A DNA stretch of 62,564 bases from CSSED10-109M sp964349455 (GTDB lineage: Bacteria; Bacillota_I; Bacilli_A; RF39; UBA660), in the NCBI GenBank assembly GCA_964349455.1, contig CAYGGG010000001.1, positions 1 through 62,564 of the forward strand. The letters are read 5' to 3'. Positions 50,723 to 59,238 of this stretch are shown piece by piece; the first letter of the stretch is position 1, and every line of letters starts with the position of its first letter. Position numbers and translations under genes: made by a program. The notes beneath the pieces were generated by a model, which did no database searches, had not been told where the DNA came from, and worked only from the letters and a program-made list of their open reading frames with translations.

Positions 50723-51173
50723 TTTCGCCACTCCTATATTCATTCAAAATCTCTTTAATTTTTTCTGCAGTTAAATTATCATAAATTTTTTTATTAATTC
50801 GCATCACTGGTGCCTTATCACAACATCCCAAACAACTAACCAATTTCAAAGAAAACAAACGATCGTCAGTTGTTTCATCAACTGCAATCTTTAATTCATC
50901 TTTCAACACTTCTAACATATTAAAAGCACCATTAATATAACAAGAAGCAACCGAACATAACTGAACAACATACTTTCCTTGTGGCTTATCTGACAAGTAA
51001 CTATAAAAAGTAATTAAACTATAAATCTTACTTTTAGTAATCCCCACTTTTTTTGCAATTATTTCAATATCTGACTCACTAATATAATTAAAAGAATTCA
51101 TTTCCTGAACCTCAGTTAAAATTGGAATAATGTTTTCTTCCTTCATCTCATACTTTTTTAAAATTTCTTCCAT
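50712..51173 (-). CDS. hydC: NuoE-like [2Fe-2S] subunit HydC
   Basis: Thioredoxin-like [2Fe-2S] protein, 153 aa, with the expected ligands CSVASC and CLGCC spaced as in NuoE, and VTKSKIYSLITFYSYLS preceding them as in the family. It passes electrons between HydB and HydA. It is the first gene of hydCBA; a TATAAT lies about 20 bases upstream of the ATG without a good -35. Confidence 0.93.
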   Translation of the reverse strand: MEEILKKYEMKEENIIPILTEVQEMNSFNYISESDIEIIAKKVGITKSKIYSLITFYSYLSDKPQGKYVVQLCSVASCYINGAFNMLEVLKDELKIAVDETTDDRLFSLKLVSCLGCCDKAPVMRINKKIYDNLTAEKIKEILNEYRSGENGA

Positions 51174-51240
51174 CTTATCGCCTCTATTATCAATTATATC
51201 ATTTCTTAAAAAAATATGATATGATTTTTATGGTGATAAT

Positions 51241-52089
51241 ATGGAATTATGGATTGAATATGTTTTAATTTCTGCTCTTATTCTAGGCCTTTACAACATC
51301 TTTAAAAAGAAAGCCTTAGAAAAAAACAACGCAATTGAAGTCTTAATCACATTTACCATTTTATCGTTTATTTTTGTCATTCCTGAAGCAAAAAATGCCT
51401 TCCAAACCGATCTTCACTATATTTCAATTATTCTTTTAAAATCAGTAATTGTTTTTTCAAGTTGGATTATTAGTTGGAATTGCCTAAAACATATGCCCAT
51501 CAGCACCTATAGCATTTTCTATTTATCAAGACTTCTTTTTATTGCCATTTTAGGAATCATTCTCTTACAAGAAAAAATAATCTTTATCCACTTAATCGGT
51601 ATGATTCTAATTATGATAGGTTTAATTATTGCAAATTTAAATCAAAAAACAAAAACCGAAAACTTTAATACCAAATACACTTATTACCTAATTATTAGTT
51701 GCTTTATTATTTCTTTTTCAAGTGTAATCGATAAACTAGTAATGAAACACATTAATCCTGGTCAGATGCAATTTTGGTTCATGGGCTTTATGGCTGTTTT
51801 ATATATTCTCTACACCATTTTTACCAAAGCAAAATTAAACTTCAACACGATTAAAAAAAATTATTGGCTCCCAATCATTGCTATTTCAGTTATTGTTGCT
51901 AGCCGCTTTCATTTTATGGCCAATGCCGTCCCCGAAAGCAATATTTCATTAATTGCTTTTATCCGTACTCTTTCAGTTGTTATTTCTTTGCTAATTGGTG
52001 GCCTTTTATTTAAAGAAAAAAATCTTTTATTTAAATTATTTTGCTCCATTATTATCTTAATTGGAATTGCATTATTAACTTTGTATTAA
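51241..52089 (+). CDS. EamA/DMT-superfamily transporter
   Basis: About ten membrane helices in 282 aa, in two repeats typical of EamA. Segments include GLYNIFKKKALEKNN near the N-terminus, YSIFYLSRLLFIAILGIILL, IGMILIMIGLIIAN, and at the end of the second repeat SLIAFIRTLSVVISLLIGG followed by IILIGIALL. The substrate (metabolite or drug) cannot be told. Single-gene unit with a terminator shared with the lipoate operon. Confidence 0.85.
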   Translation: MELWIEYVLISALILGLYNIFKKKALEKNNAIEVLITFTILSFIFVIPEAKNAFQTDLHYISIILLKSVIVFSSWIISWNCLKHMPISTYSIFYLSRLLFIAILGIILLQEKIIFIHLIGMILIMIGLIIANLNQKTKTENFNTKYTYYLIISCFIISFSSVIDKLVMKHINPGQMQFWFMGFMAVLYILYTIFTKAKLNFNTIKKNYWLPIIAISVIVASRFHFMANAVPESNISLIAFIRTLSVVISLLIGGLLFKEKNLLFKLFCSIIILIGIALLTLY

Positions 52090-52117
52090 AAAGAAGCTAT
52101 TCTAAAAGCTTCTTTTT
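52088..52117. terminator. Bidirectional terminator
   Basis: AAAAAGAAGCT (52088-52098) pairs with AGCTTCTTTTT (52107-52117), ending both the EamA gene and the lipoate operon. Confidence 0.8.
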
Positions 52118-52376
52118 AGTTTAGAAATAATTTTTCAATATCCTCACTACCAAACCCGACAAGCACAATCTCATTTTTCTTAATCGTTTCGTCTAATCTT
52201 TCTTTAACCCCTTCAACTTCACCTAACATACAATTTTCTAACAAACTAATTGAAGTTTCCGGATAAACAAAAAAATCACCAAAAATATTAACAAACGTAA
52301 TCTTGTTATCAATTATCTCAATATCCAATCTTAATAACTTTCCATTAGTAACCTTGTAATCAATCTTTTTTCTCAT
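52116..52376 (-). CDS. lplB: Lipoate ligase accessory domain, separate subunit (LplB-like)
   Basis: 86 aa matching the small C-terminal domain of lipoate-protein ligase: RKKIDYKVTNGKLLRLDIEI (beta sheet start), NKITFVNIFGDFFVYPE (the FGDFF motif of this domain), and LENCMLGEVEGVKERLDETI. In most Bacilli this domain is fused to LplA; here the ATG 52376 overlaps the TGA of lplA (ATGA), giving two coupled polypeptides. Split ligases occur in Thermoplasma and in sulfur oxidisers. It is needed there for lipoate adenylation. Confidence 0.82.
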   Translation of the reverse strand: MRKKIDYKVTNGKLLRLDIEIIDNKITFVNIFGDFFVYPETSISLLENCMLGEVEGVKERLDETIKKNEIVLVGFGSEDIEKLFLN

Positions 52377-53116
52377 CTTTGATTTAACCACTCACTTGTA
52401 TTATATTTCTCATCATATAATTTTCTAGCTAAATTCTTTTCTTCATCAGTTAAATTAGACTCACAAAATTCAATCTGAAACTTTTCCATAAATCCCTTTT
52501 TTAAAGCCTCAACCACTTCAGAATAAGCAACTTCTCGATTCAACTCATTTTTAATTGAAGTAACACATTCGCTTACATCATTAATCATTTTATCACGCAA
52601 CTTTTCATCAGGAACTTTTAAAATCGAAAACATCTTTGCCACATCAACATCAACTAAAACCGTTCCATGCTGTAAAACCATTTTGTTTCTCCTTGTTTGC
52701 GCACTACCAGAGATTTTTTTACCGTTAACCATAATATCATTAATCGGTTTAAATTGACAATCAATTTCAAGCTCCTTAAACCCACAAATAACGGCTCCGC
52801 ATATTTCCTCATAAGACTTTAAAATATCTTTGTCCAAATCATCCTCACTTAATAAAACCGAATAAGTAATTTCTTGATCATGAAAAACCGCCCCACCACC
52901 AGTATAACGACGAACAATATCAAATTGATATTGTTTTAATTTATCTAAATCAACTTCCTGATTCACACTTTGAAAAAACCCAATACTAATTGCTGGTGGA
53001 TACCAACTATAAAAACGTAACGTATTGACACTCTTAGAAATCAACAACGCCTCATCAATCGCCATTTGCATTGCGGCATTATCTTCACAATAACTAATTA
53101 ATCGCCATTTTTTCAC
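52373..53116 (-). CDS. lplA: Lipoate--protein ligase catalytic subunit LplA
   Basis: 247-aa catalytic domain of the lipoate/octanoate transferase fold: RRYTGGGAVFHDQEITYSVL (lipoate-binding loop), KISGSAQTRRNKMVLQHGTV with the lipoyl-AMP-contacting Lys, and SIGFFQSVNQEVD. It begins with GTG at 53116 inside the end of lipA. It ends at LNQR, before the accessory domain, which follows as its own gene. It attaches lipoate (or octanoate for LipA) to carrier proteins, here most likely the adjacent GcvH. Confidence 0.93.
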   Translation of the reverse strand: MKKWRLISYCEDNAAMQMAIDEALLISKSVNTLRFYSWYPPAISIGFFQSVNQEVDLDKLKQYQFDIVRRYTGGGAVFHDQEITYSVLLSEDDLDKDILKSYEEICGAVICGFKELEIDCQFKPINDIMVNGKKISGSAQTRRNKMVLQHGTVLVDVDVAKMFSILKVPDEKLRDKMINDVSECVTSIKNELNREVAYSEVVEALKKGFMEKFQIEFCESNLTDEEKNLARKLYDEKYNTSEWLNQR

Positions 53117-53924
53117 TAAAACACTTCCTTGCTTGATAAGAACTTCGGACTAACTTCCCTGAAATAACACAATCAAACCCAATCTCATAGCCCATTTTTT
53201 CGATCATTTTAAACTCTTCATCAGAATAATACTTCACCACCGAATATTGCTTTGCACTTGGTTTCAAATACTGCCCAATTGTTACAATATTAACACCATT
53301 ATTTTTCAAATCAATTAACGTTTTTTCAATTTGTTCGATTGTTTCACCCAAACCAACCATTAACCCTGACTTAACTATCTTTTTCATAGAAGCCTCTTTT
53401 AAAATCATCAGTGATCTTTCATAATTACCTTCTTTTCTTAACAAAGAAAACAAATCTTCAACCACTTCAATATTATGATTTAAAACATCAATCCCAGAAT
53501 CCAACACTTTTTGCAAAGCATTTAAATCACCCTTTAAATCAGAAATCAACACTTCAACTTTAATATCACTAAACTCTTTTTTAATTTTATCCACAATTAA
53601 AGCCACATAACCAGCACCACCATCATCTAAATCATCTCTTGTTACTTGTGTTAAAACAACATATTTCAAATCCAAATACTTAATTGCTTTTAAAATATTA
53701 TCTATTTCAAAATAATCAACCTCATTTGGAATGCCACTTTCAACATTACAATAAGCACAATTCCGGGTACAAATATTACCTAACAACAAAAAAGTGACCG
53801 TGCTTGCCGAAAAACACTGATAGCGATTCGGACAATCACCGGCCATACAAATAGTATTAATATTTAATTTTTTAATTTTTTCTAAAACAACCAAATACTT
53901 TTTTCGATCAACCTTATTAATCAT
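53094..53924 (-). CDS. lipA: Lipoyl synthase LipA
   Basis: Radical SAM enzyme that inserts two sulfurs into protein-bound octanoate. The auxiliary [4Fe-4S] ligands are C26, C31 and C37 (CMAGDCPNRYQC); the radical SAM motif is CTRNCAYC (C52, C56, C59); TFLLLGN matches the family TFMILG. The C-terminal SSYQA carries the RSSY serine that caps the auxiliary cluster. Length 276 aa is normal. It overlaps its neighbours on both sides, so it is expressed with gcvH and lplA. Confidence 0.96.
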   Translation of the reverse strand: MINKVDRKKYLVVLEKIKKLNINTICMAGDCPNRYQCFSASTVTFLLLGNICTRNCAYCNVESGIPNEVDYFEIDNILKAIKYLDLKYVVLTQVTRDDLDDGGAGYVALIVDKIKKEFSDIKVEVLISDLKGDLNALQKVLDSGIDVLNHNIEVVEDLFSLLRKEGNYERSLMILKEASMKKIVKSGLMVGLGETIEQIEKTLIDLKNNGVNIVTIGQYLKPSAKQYSVVKYYSDEEFKMIEKMGYEIGFDCVISGKLVRSSYQARKCFSEKMAIN

Positions 53925-55185
53925 TTTGATCCTTTAAAAAATTAATTTTTTTCAAACAAATAGTAGCAGCCATTACCACCGGATCAAAAATAGAAGCCGA
54001 AGCTGGATTATAACACGTTTCCATATTAACAACATCATCCAACTGAATTTTCTTTTCAATTGCCAAAGCGATTAAATTCAAGCGCCCCGCCACTTCATGA
54101 TGACCTATAATTTGACCACCAATTATTTCTTTATCAAAATTACAAATTAACTTAACAATTATTTTTTCCTCATTATTATAATAATTTGAACGAACCGTTC
54201 CAATATACCTGCCCACAACACAATTATCAACTTCTTCTTCAATCACCCCAACTGAGCCAATATATAAATTTCCTAATTTCGTAATTGTATTATTCAAAAC
54301 ATACGAAAATTGCTTAGAATCAGATAAAAGATTGGCCGCGACTACTTTTGCCTGCCTAACCGCTGTTGTTCCAAGCTGGCTCAATACTATCTTTCTCGTA
54401 ATCAAGTGAATTGATTCAACACAATCACCACAAGCAAAAATATTTTCATCAGATGTTTGCAAAAATGAATTAACCTTTACCCCTATCCCCACTTCAAGCC
54501 CAATTTTTTTTGCCAAATCAGTTTTAGGAAGAAGACCCGTACACATAAACAAATTATCAAACTTAATTTCTTTTTCATTACAAACTAAACTATTACCACT
54601 AATTCTTTCAATTTTAGCATTAACCTCAACCTTGATATTCCCCAACTCCAAAAATCCAGCCATATCTTTATCAAGCATTTTACTTAAAATTTGCGATTTT
54701 TCTTCAAAAAGATACACCTCATGACCAAGAATTGATAAAGCATTCGCAAGTTCAGTCCCAATCATCCCACCGCCAACTACCACCGAACAATTTCCATTTT
54801 TCATATTAACATCATCAATTGTTTTCAAAGTTTGATAATCTCGACCGGCCTCGCTTCCAGTTGTCATAACCAACCGATCATAATCAATTTCTTTAGAGAC
54901 ACCATTTTCTAAATAAAAAACTTTTTTTAACTTTCGATTAACATCCATTACTTCTGAATTTAATCTTAATTCAATTTGATTTAATTGATAATCCTCCTCT
55001 TGATAAATAAAAATATCTTCCCGATTTTTTATTTCACCAGAAATCAAGTAAGGGAGCGCACAAGGAGAGTACTCCAAATATTTCGTTTTTTCAATAATAA
55101 AAATTTCAACATTTTTATTTAACTTGCGAAGTTCAAAAGCGCAAGTTGTTCCAGCACTGCCCCCACCAATAATTACAACTCGCAT
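53917..55185 (-). CDS. FAD/NAD(P)-dependent disulfide reductase, CoA-disulfide-reductase-like (single Cys)
   Basis: 422-aa flavoprotein of the pyridine nucleotide-disulfide oxidoreductase family. FAD site GGGSAGTTC (residues 7-15), second nucleotide site VVGGGMIGTELANALS, FAD-binding CGDCVE and the C-terminal dimerisation domain. The active site is SPCALPYLISG with one Cys (C42), as in CoA-disulfide reductase and NADH oxidases, unlike dihydrolipoamide dehydrogenase (CxxxxC). Its place directly after gcvH and before lipA suggests that lipoyl-GcvH or a small thiol is the partner. The start ATG 55185 is two bases after the gcvH stop. Confidence 0.88.
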   Translation of the reverse strand: MRVVIIGGGSAGTTCAFELRKLNKNVEIFIIEKTKYLEYSPCALPYLISGEIKNREDIFIYQEEDYQLNQIELRLNSEVMDVNRKLKKVFYLENGVSKEIDYDRLVMTTGSEAGRDYQTLKTIDDVNMKNGNCSVVVGGGMIGTELANALSILGHEVYLFEEKSQILSKMLDKDMAGFLELGNIKVEVNAKIERISGNSLVCNEKEIKFDNLFMCTGLLPKTDLAKKIGLEVGIGVKVNSFLQTSDENIFACGDCVESIHLITRKIVLSQLGTTAVRQAKVVAANLLSDSKQFSYVLNNTITKLGNLYIGSVGVIEEEVDNCVVGRYIGTVRSNYYNNEEKIIVKLICNFDKEIIGGQIIGHHEVAGRLNLIALAIEKKIQLDDVVNMETCYNPASASIFDPVVMAATICLKKINFLKDQND

Positions 55186-55186
55186 T

Positions 55187-55558
55187 TTATCCCCTCGTCT
55201 TTTCTTGATAATAAATCAACGCTTCATCTTCATTCATTAAGTCATCTAATTCAGTTTTATCGCTTAATTTAATTTTTACAATCCAACTATCAAAAGGATT
55301 TCGATTAATCAAAGCGGGCTCATCAAATAACACTTGATTCGCTTCAACAACTTCACCAGTAACCGGGCTTGTTAAATGACCTGACCACTTAACCGCTTCT
55401 AAAGTAACATAAACTTCATCTTTTTTAATCATATTTCCAACTTTGGGCAGCATTACAAAAACAAACTCTTGAACTTGCTTTGCCGCTTCTTTTGTCACAC
55501 CTAAAGTAGCTACGTCGCCTTCAATCTTCACCCACGAATAATCTTTATTAAATTTCAT
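55187..55558 (-). CDS. gcvH: Glycine cleavage H-like lipoyl carrier protein
   Basis: 123-aa lipoyl-domain protein. The lipoylation site is EAVKWSGHLTSPVTGEVVEA with Lys57, as in GcvH (ESVKAASDLYSPVSGEV). N-terminal YSWVKIEGDVATLGVTKEAA and C-terminal PFDSWIVKIKLSD fit the family. There are no P-, T- or L-protein genes of glycine cleavage in the window. It lies between the DsbD-like fusion and the disulfide reductase in a lipoylation operon, so a role as redox carrier or as scaffold for lipoate synthesis is likely. Confidence 0.93.
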   Translation of the reverse strand: MKFNKDYSWVKIEGDVATLGVTKEAAKQVQEFVFVMLPKVGNMIKKDEVYVTLEAVKWSGHLTSPVTGEVVEANQVLFDEPALINRNPFDSWIVKIKLSDKTELDDLMNEDEALIYYQEKTRG

Positions 55559-55565
55559 AAATACC

Positions 55566-56816
55566 TCATTTCACTTTATAAAATTTTGCAATTATTAACG
55601 AAATAACAATTGCACCACCAAAAACAACAATCGTTCCGCCAATATCATTTAATAAATTTGGGTCATATAATAATACCCCAGCCATACTCAACATAATCAT
55701 ACCACCAATTAGCTTTAATAAACGGCCATGCTTTTCTTCAAATTTTGAAACCTTTAAAGTATAAACCACAATAAAAAATATAATTAATTCATCAATAATA
55801 TAAACTAATAAATATAGCACAAATAAAAAGATAAAAAATGATTTTTCAATTTGGTGAGTAGCAATCATATTTGACCAAATTAAAGGGAACCCAGCCGTAC
55901 AAGGAAGTTCAACTAAAGTAATGCCAAGCGCTAGCGTGGCTGACCCAAGAATCAAAGTTTTTACATTATTTTCAGGCCTCATTAAATTTCTAACTTTGGC
56001 AAATATTTTAGGTTTATATGAATCAGAAATTGTTAAAGAAATTCCTTTCTTATACCAAAAGAAATCTTTGATATTTATCAATGCAAACACTATCGCTATC
56101 GTTGCCACAATTATTCTAATCCAAAGCAAATAACTTACATACGTAAAAATATTAATCATTCCTAAAATAAAGAAACCATAAACTGCACCCGCAACAGTAA
56201 GATAAGTCAGCCCAACTAATAAAATCTTTTTACGATCACCAGTTAAAACAACAACCCCAAGTAAAAACATCAATACCCACAAAGAACATGGGTTAAACCC
56301 ATCAACAAACGCAATTAAAACCGTTGACAACACAAGCGGCATTCCAGACACATTAAACTCTTTTCCAAAAATTTTAATCACACTATCATCAAGCACTTTT
56401 TCATCATTCACATCCGGTTCCTCAACCTCAGTCCCCGAAACAACCGAATATGCCTTATCGTTACAAAAACCTCTTTGGCACTCTTCAATTTTATCTTCCA
56501 TTTCAACACTCATTGCCTCTGAAAAGCCAAGCCAACTTTTTTCACCAATAAACGTTGCCGGTACTCCTTGCGGCAAAATATTATAAGCATTAGCTACCTC
56601 TTCAAATAATTTTGCATTACTTTTATTATTATAAACCTCAAAATAATGAATCTCAACATCAGAATAATCTTTCGCCCATTTCTCTAGATAGGGCTTTTGA
56701 CTCGCACAATGTGGACACCCATCACCATAAAAAAAGTATACATTTACTTTTTTTTGAGCTTCAACACTAGGTATAAATAAAAACAACAAAACAAACAACA
56801 ACAATAATTTCTTCAA
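55566..56816 (-). CDS. Thioredoxin-fold/CcdA-DsbD membrane fusion protein
   Basis: 416 aa. Signal peptide (about residues 1-20), then an extracytoplasmic thioredoxin/glutaredoxin domain with CPHC (C34, C37) in YFFYGDGCPHCASQKPYLEKW and cis-Pro GVPATF, a linker, and a DsbD/CcdA-type membrane domain with six or more helices. The two conserved Cys positions of this domain are in FNPCSLWVLM and LPCTAGFPL. It should move electrons across the membrane from cytoplasmic thiols to outside disulfides. TTG 56816 starts after GAGGAGG at eight bases. It heads the operon with gcvH, the flavoprotein, lipA and lplAB. Confidence 0.9.
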   Translation of the reverse strand: MKKLLLLFVLLFLFIPSVEAQKKVNVYFFYGDGCPHCASQKPYLEKWAKDYSDVEIHYFEVYNNKSNAKLFEEVANAYNILPQGVPATFIGEKSWLGFSEAMSVEMEDKIEECQRGFCNDKAYSVVSGTEVEEPDVNDEKVLDDSVIKIFGKEFNVSGMPLVLSTVLIAFVDGFNPCSLWVLMFLLGVVVLTGDRKKILLVGLTYLTVAGAVYGFFILGMINIFTYVSYLLWIRIIVATIAIVFALINIKDFFWYKKGISLTISDSYKPKIFAKVRNLMRPENNVKTLILGSATLALGITLVELPCTAGFPLIWSNMIATHQIEKSFFIFLFVLYLLVYIIDELIIFFIVVYTLKVSKFEEKHGRLLKLIGGMIMLSMAGVLLYDPNLLNDIGGTIVVFGGAIVISLIIAKFYKVK

Positions 56817-56855
56817 CTAAATTTCCTCCTCAAATTAACACCCTTATCTATCATA

Positions 56856-56883
56856 ATTATACTCTATTATCAAGAAAAGTCAA
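56856..56883 (-). promoter_or_regulatory. Promoter of the lipoyl/redox operon
   Basis: Minus-strand TTGACT (56883-56878) and TATAAT (56861-56856) are 16 bases apart, 40 bases before the TTG start. Confidence 0.78.
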
Positions 56884-56908
56884 ACAAACTTTTTTTGTTT
56901 TTATATTT

Positions 56909-57005
56909 ATCCTAACATTAATAAAATGTATTTAAAACTAAATTATGAACTTGTTTTCACGAACAATAAGCAAATTTTACAAAAATACATTTAAGCAATT
57001 AGGAT
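56909..57005. repeat. Nested inverted repeat in the intergenic region
   Basis: The gap of 216 bases between the lipoyl operon and the glycosyltransferase gene holds three nested arms: ATCCTAA (56909-56915) with TTAGGAT (56999-57005), AAATGTATTT (56924-56933) with AAATACATTT (56983-56992), and TTGTT (56951-56955) with AACAA (56962-56966). It could be a structured RNA, a terminator-like 3' end of the glycosyltransferase transcript, or a mobile-element remnant. No coding frame fits. Confidence 0.55.
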
Positions 57006-57032
57006 GAAAAATGAAGAAAAAAAGTAATTTAA

Positions 57033-58175
57033 CTATGCATCATCTAAAGTTTTTTTCAACTCATTTATAAACTTCTCACCAATCACCTTTTTGTCATATC
57101 TTTTAAATACATAATCTTTAAGCTTCCCGCTATCAAAAAAATCATAATTATGATATATCTTTAAAATCCCCTTTGCATACTCTTGCGGATCATCAACCGA
57201 GACTAACACCCCGATTTCATCATTAATCATTTCTTCAGGTCCACCACACTTAGTTGATATAACCGGAATTCCACATGCCAAGGCCTCGATAACTGGAATT
57301 GCAAATGTTTCACCGCGACTAGAAACACACAATAAATCAGAAATTTTCATATATTCGATTATTTTTTCTTTCGTTAAATAACCCGTAAAATTAACATATT
57401 GTTCCATCTTAAACTTCTTTGCAGCCAGCTTATAATAATCTTCATATTCGCCAGTTCCGACAATATTTAATCTTATATTTTTCATATCATACTGTTCAAC
57501 TAAAATACTCATTGCCTCAATTAACACTTCAAGCGCTTTTACTTTATAAAAATTAGCAATACTAATTAAATTAAAAGTATCATGACTTTTTCTTTCAACA
57601 TCAAAACTTTTCACATCAATAAAATTAGGAACAATCACTACTTCCTTGTCCGAAAATTCAGTTAGTTTTCTCTTAACTACTTCACTTACTGCAAACACGC
57701 CAGAACTATTCTCTAACAACTTTGGTGCATATTTACCATAATGCTCCAAGACATTAATCGAATGCTCATGAATTACATAAGGGATTTTTTCTTTCTTAGA
57801 AATATATCTTGCCGCCAAACCAGCCGGAAGAATACTTTGAGCAACAATAACATCTGGTTTCCCAATTACTCTTTTCATTTTCTTAAATACTCGATAAGCA
57901 AAAAAAGCATACAAATAAAAAGATAAAGTTACATTAATCGCCTTTAAATTTAATATTGAAATTTGATAAAATCCAAACCCAAATCTTTTATCATCAAATC
58001 CATCTTTTTGATATTTTTTAGAGCCTCTTATAAATTCCTTAAAACCTCTTCTATTTACATGCAACATATTAACTTCAGCAAGCTTAGACAACTCACACGC
58101 TTGCTTAATTAAATAATCACCCCAGATCGGATTCTTAACACTTGGAAACCAAGAAGGAATAACCAATATTTTCAT
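57033..58175 (-). CDS. Glycosyltransferase family 4 (GT-B)
   Basis: 380 aa from ATG 58175. MKILVIPSWFPSVKNPIWGDY is a common start of GT4 enzymes; the N-terminal Rossmann domain ends near HEHSINVLEHYG, and the C-terminal domain has NFYKVKALEVLIEAM, LNIVGTGEYEDYY and the donor-binding E-x7-E segment RGETFAIPVIEALACGIPVISTKCGGPEEMI. Likely adds a sugar to a lipid carrier or surface glycan. It starts 16 bases after mnmH. No other polysaccharide genes are nearby. Confidence 0.9.
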   Translation of the reverse strand: MKILVIPSWFPSVKNPIWGDYLIKQACELSKLAEVNMLHVNRRGFKEFIRGSKKYQKDGFDDKRFGFGFYQISILNLKAINVTLSFYLYAFFAYRVFKKMKRVIGKPDVIVAQSILPAGLAARYISKKEKIPYVIHEHSINVLEHYGKYAPKLLENSSGVFAVSEVVKRKLTEFSDKEVVIVPNFIDVKSFDVERKSHDTFNLISIANFYKVKALEVLIEAMSILVEQYDMKNIRLNIVGTGEYEDYYKLAAKKFKMEQYVNFTGYLTKEKIIEYMKISDLLCVSSRGETFAIPVIEALACGIPVISTKCGGPEEMINDEIGVLVSVDDPQEYAKGILKIYHNYDFFDSGKLKDYVFKRYDKKVIGEKFINELKKTLDDA

Positions 58176-58191
58176 TTTGCACATCCTTTTT

Positions 58192-59238
58192 TTAAACATT
58201 AATCTTTTTATAATAATCAGATATCTTTTCAACAACTATCTCTAATCTATCCGACTTAATTATCATATCATAATCATACTTTTTCTGCGATTTTAAGTAC
58301 AACACATCATAATAATCCATAACCATATATTTAATAAAATCATTAAAATTAGATTCATTTAATAATTTCATCATTTTTCTAGTCCATTCATCGCCCATAT
58401 TTAACTTAAAATATTTGTTATTTTCAATAATTTTTTTCACCTTATCAACCTCAATATCTTCTGGACGATAAACATTTGACAAAATCTCAATTCTTTTTTC
58501 AAGCGAAACATCCAACAATATATGTGGTGAAATAAGAATTTTTTTATACAAAACATTTGGCAATGACACACTCCCTATTTTTCTACTTTCACTTTCAATA
58601 AAAACATACCTTTTATTATCAACAACAAAATCCTTAAGTAAAAAAAACAACTTATCTTCAAATTTTTTTTGGCTATTAACTTTTAGTCCAATCTCACCAA
58701 AAATAGATCCCCTATGATTAGCACAATCTTCTAAATCAATCACTGGTAATTTTTTAGCAAGTTCATTTAAAACAATTGTTTTTCCACTTCCAGTATTTCC
58801 TGATATTACCAAAAAATTTAATTTCTCAATATAATTATTAATATTATTTAATAAATAATTTCGGTATTCTTTATACCCTCCAACTAATTTATAACAATTA
58901 ACATTCATTAATTTCAATACATCAACAACCGAAGAACTACGGCTACCCCCCCGTGCACAAAAAACCACTATCTCTTTACTAGGATTCATCCTAATCAATT
59001 TTTTTATTTCTTTATAAATAATCGGCAACTGCTCTAGACCATACTTAAAACCCGTTTCATAAGCTAAATCTTTATTTTGCTTATACAAAGACCCGACAAT
59101 ATGACGCGCTTCATTATCGAGAATTGACAAGTTAATAGCATCTCTTATCGTTCCTTCATTATATTCCTTTTCTGATCGAACATCAATCAATATATATTTA
59201 TCAATACAATCAATCAAATCCCCAATTCTAATGTCCAA
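58192..59238 (-). CDS. mnmH: tRNA 2-selenouridine synthase (MnmH/SelU)
   Basis: Replaces sulfur by selenium at the wobble uridine of certain tRNAs through a geranylated intermediate, using selenophosphate. The N-terminal rhodanese domain has DVRSEKEYNEGTIRDAINL and the catalytic Cys in VFCARGGSRSSSVV (about residue 93). The second domain has a P-loop VISGNTGSGKTIVL and ESESRKIG (family ESESRRIG). Length 348 aa is normal. No SelD gene is in the window. It overlaps the Cys-rich protein gene by 25 bases, which suggests a joint function. Confidence 0.92.
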   Translation of the reverse strand: MDIRIGDLIDCIDKYILIDVRSEKEYNEGTIRDAINLSILDNEARHIVGSLYKQNKDLAYETGFKYGLEQLPIIYKEIKKLIRMNPSKEIVVFCARGGSRSSSVVDVLKLMNVNCYKLVGGYKEYRNYLLNNINNYIEKLNFLVISGNTGSGKTIVLNELAKKLPVIDLEDCANHRGSIFGEIGLKVNSQKKFEDKLFFLLKDFVVDNKRYVFIESESRKIGSVSLPNVLYKKILISPHILLDVSLEKRIEILSNVYRPEDIEVDKVKKIIENNKYFKLNMGDEWTRKMMKLLNESNFNDFIKYMVMDYYDVLYLKSQKKYDYDMIIKSDRLEIVVEKISDYYKKINV

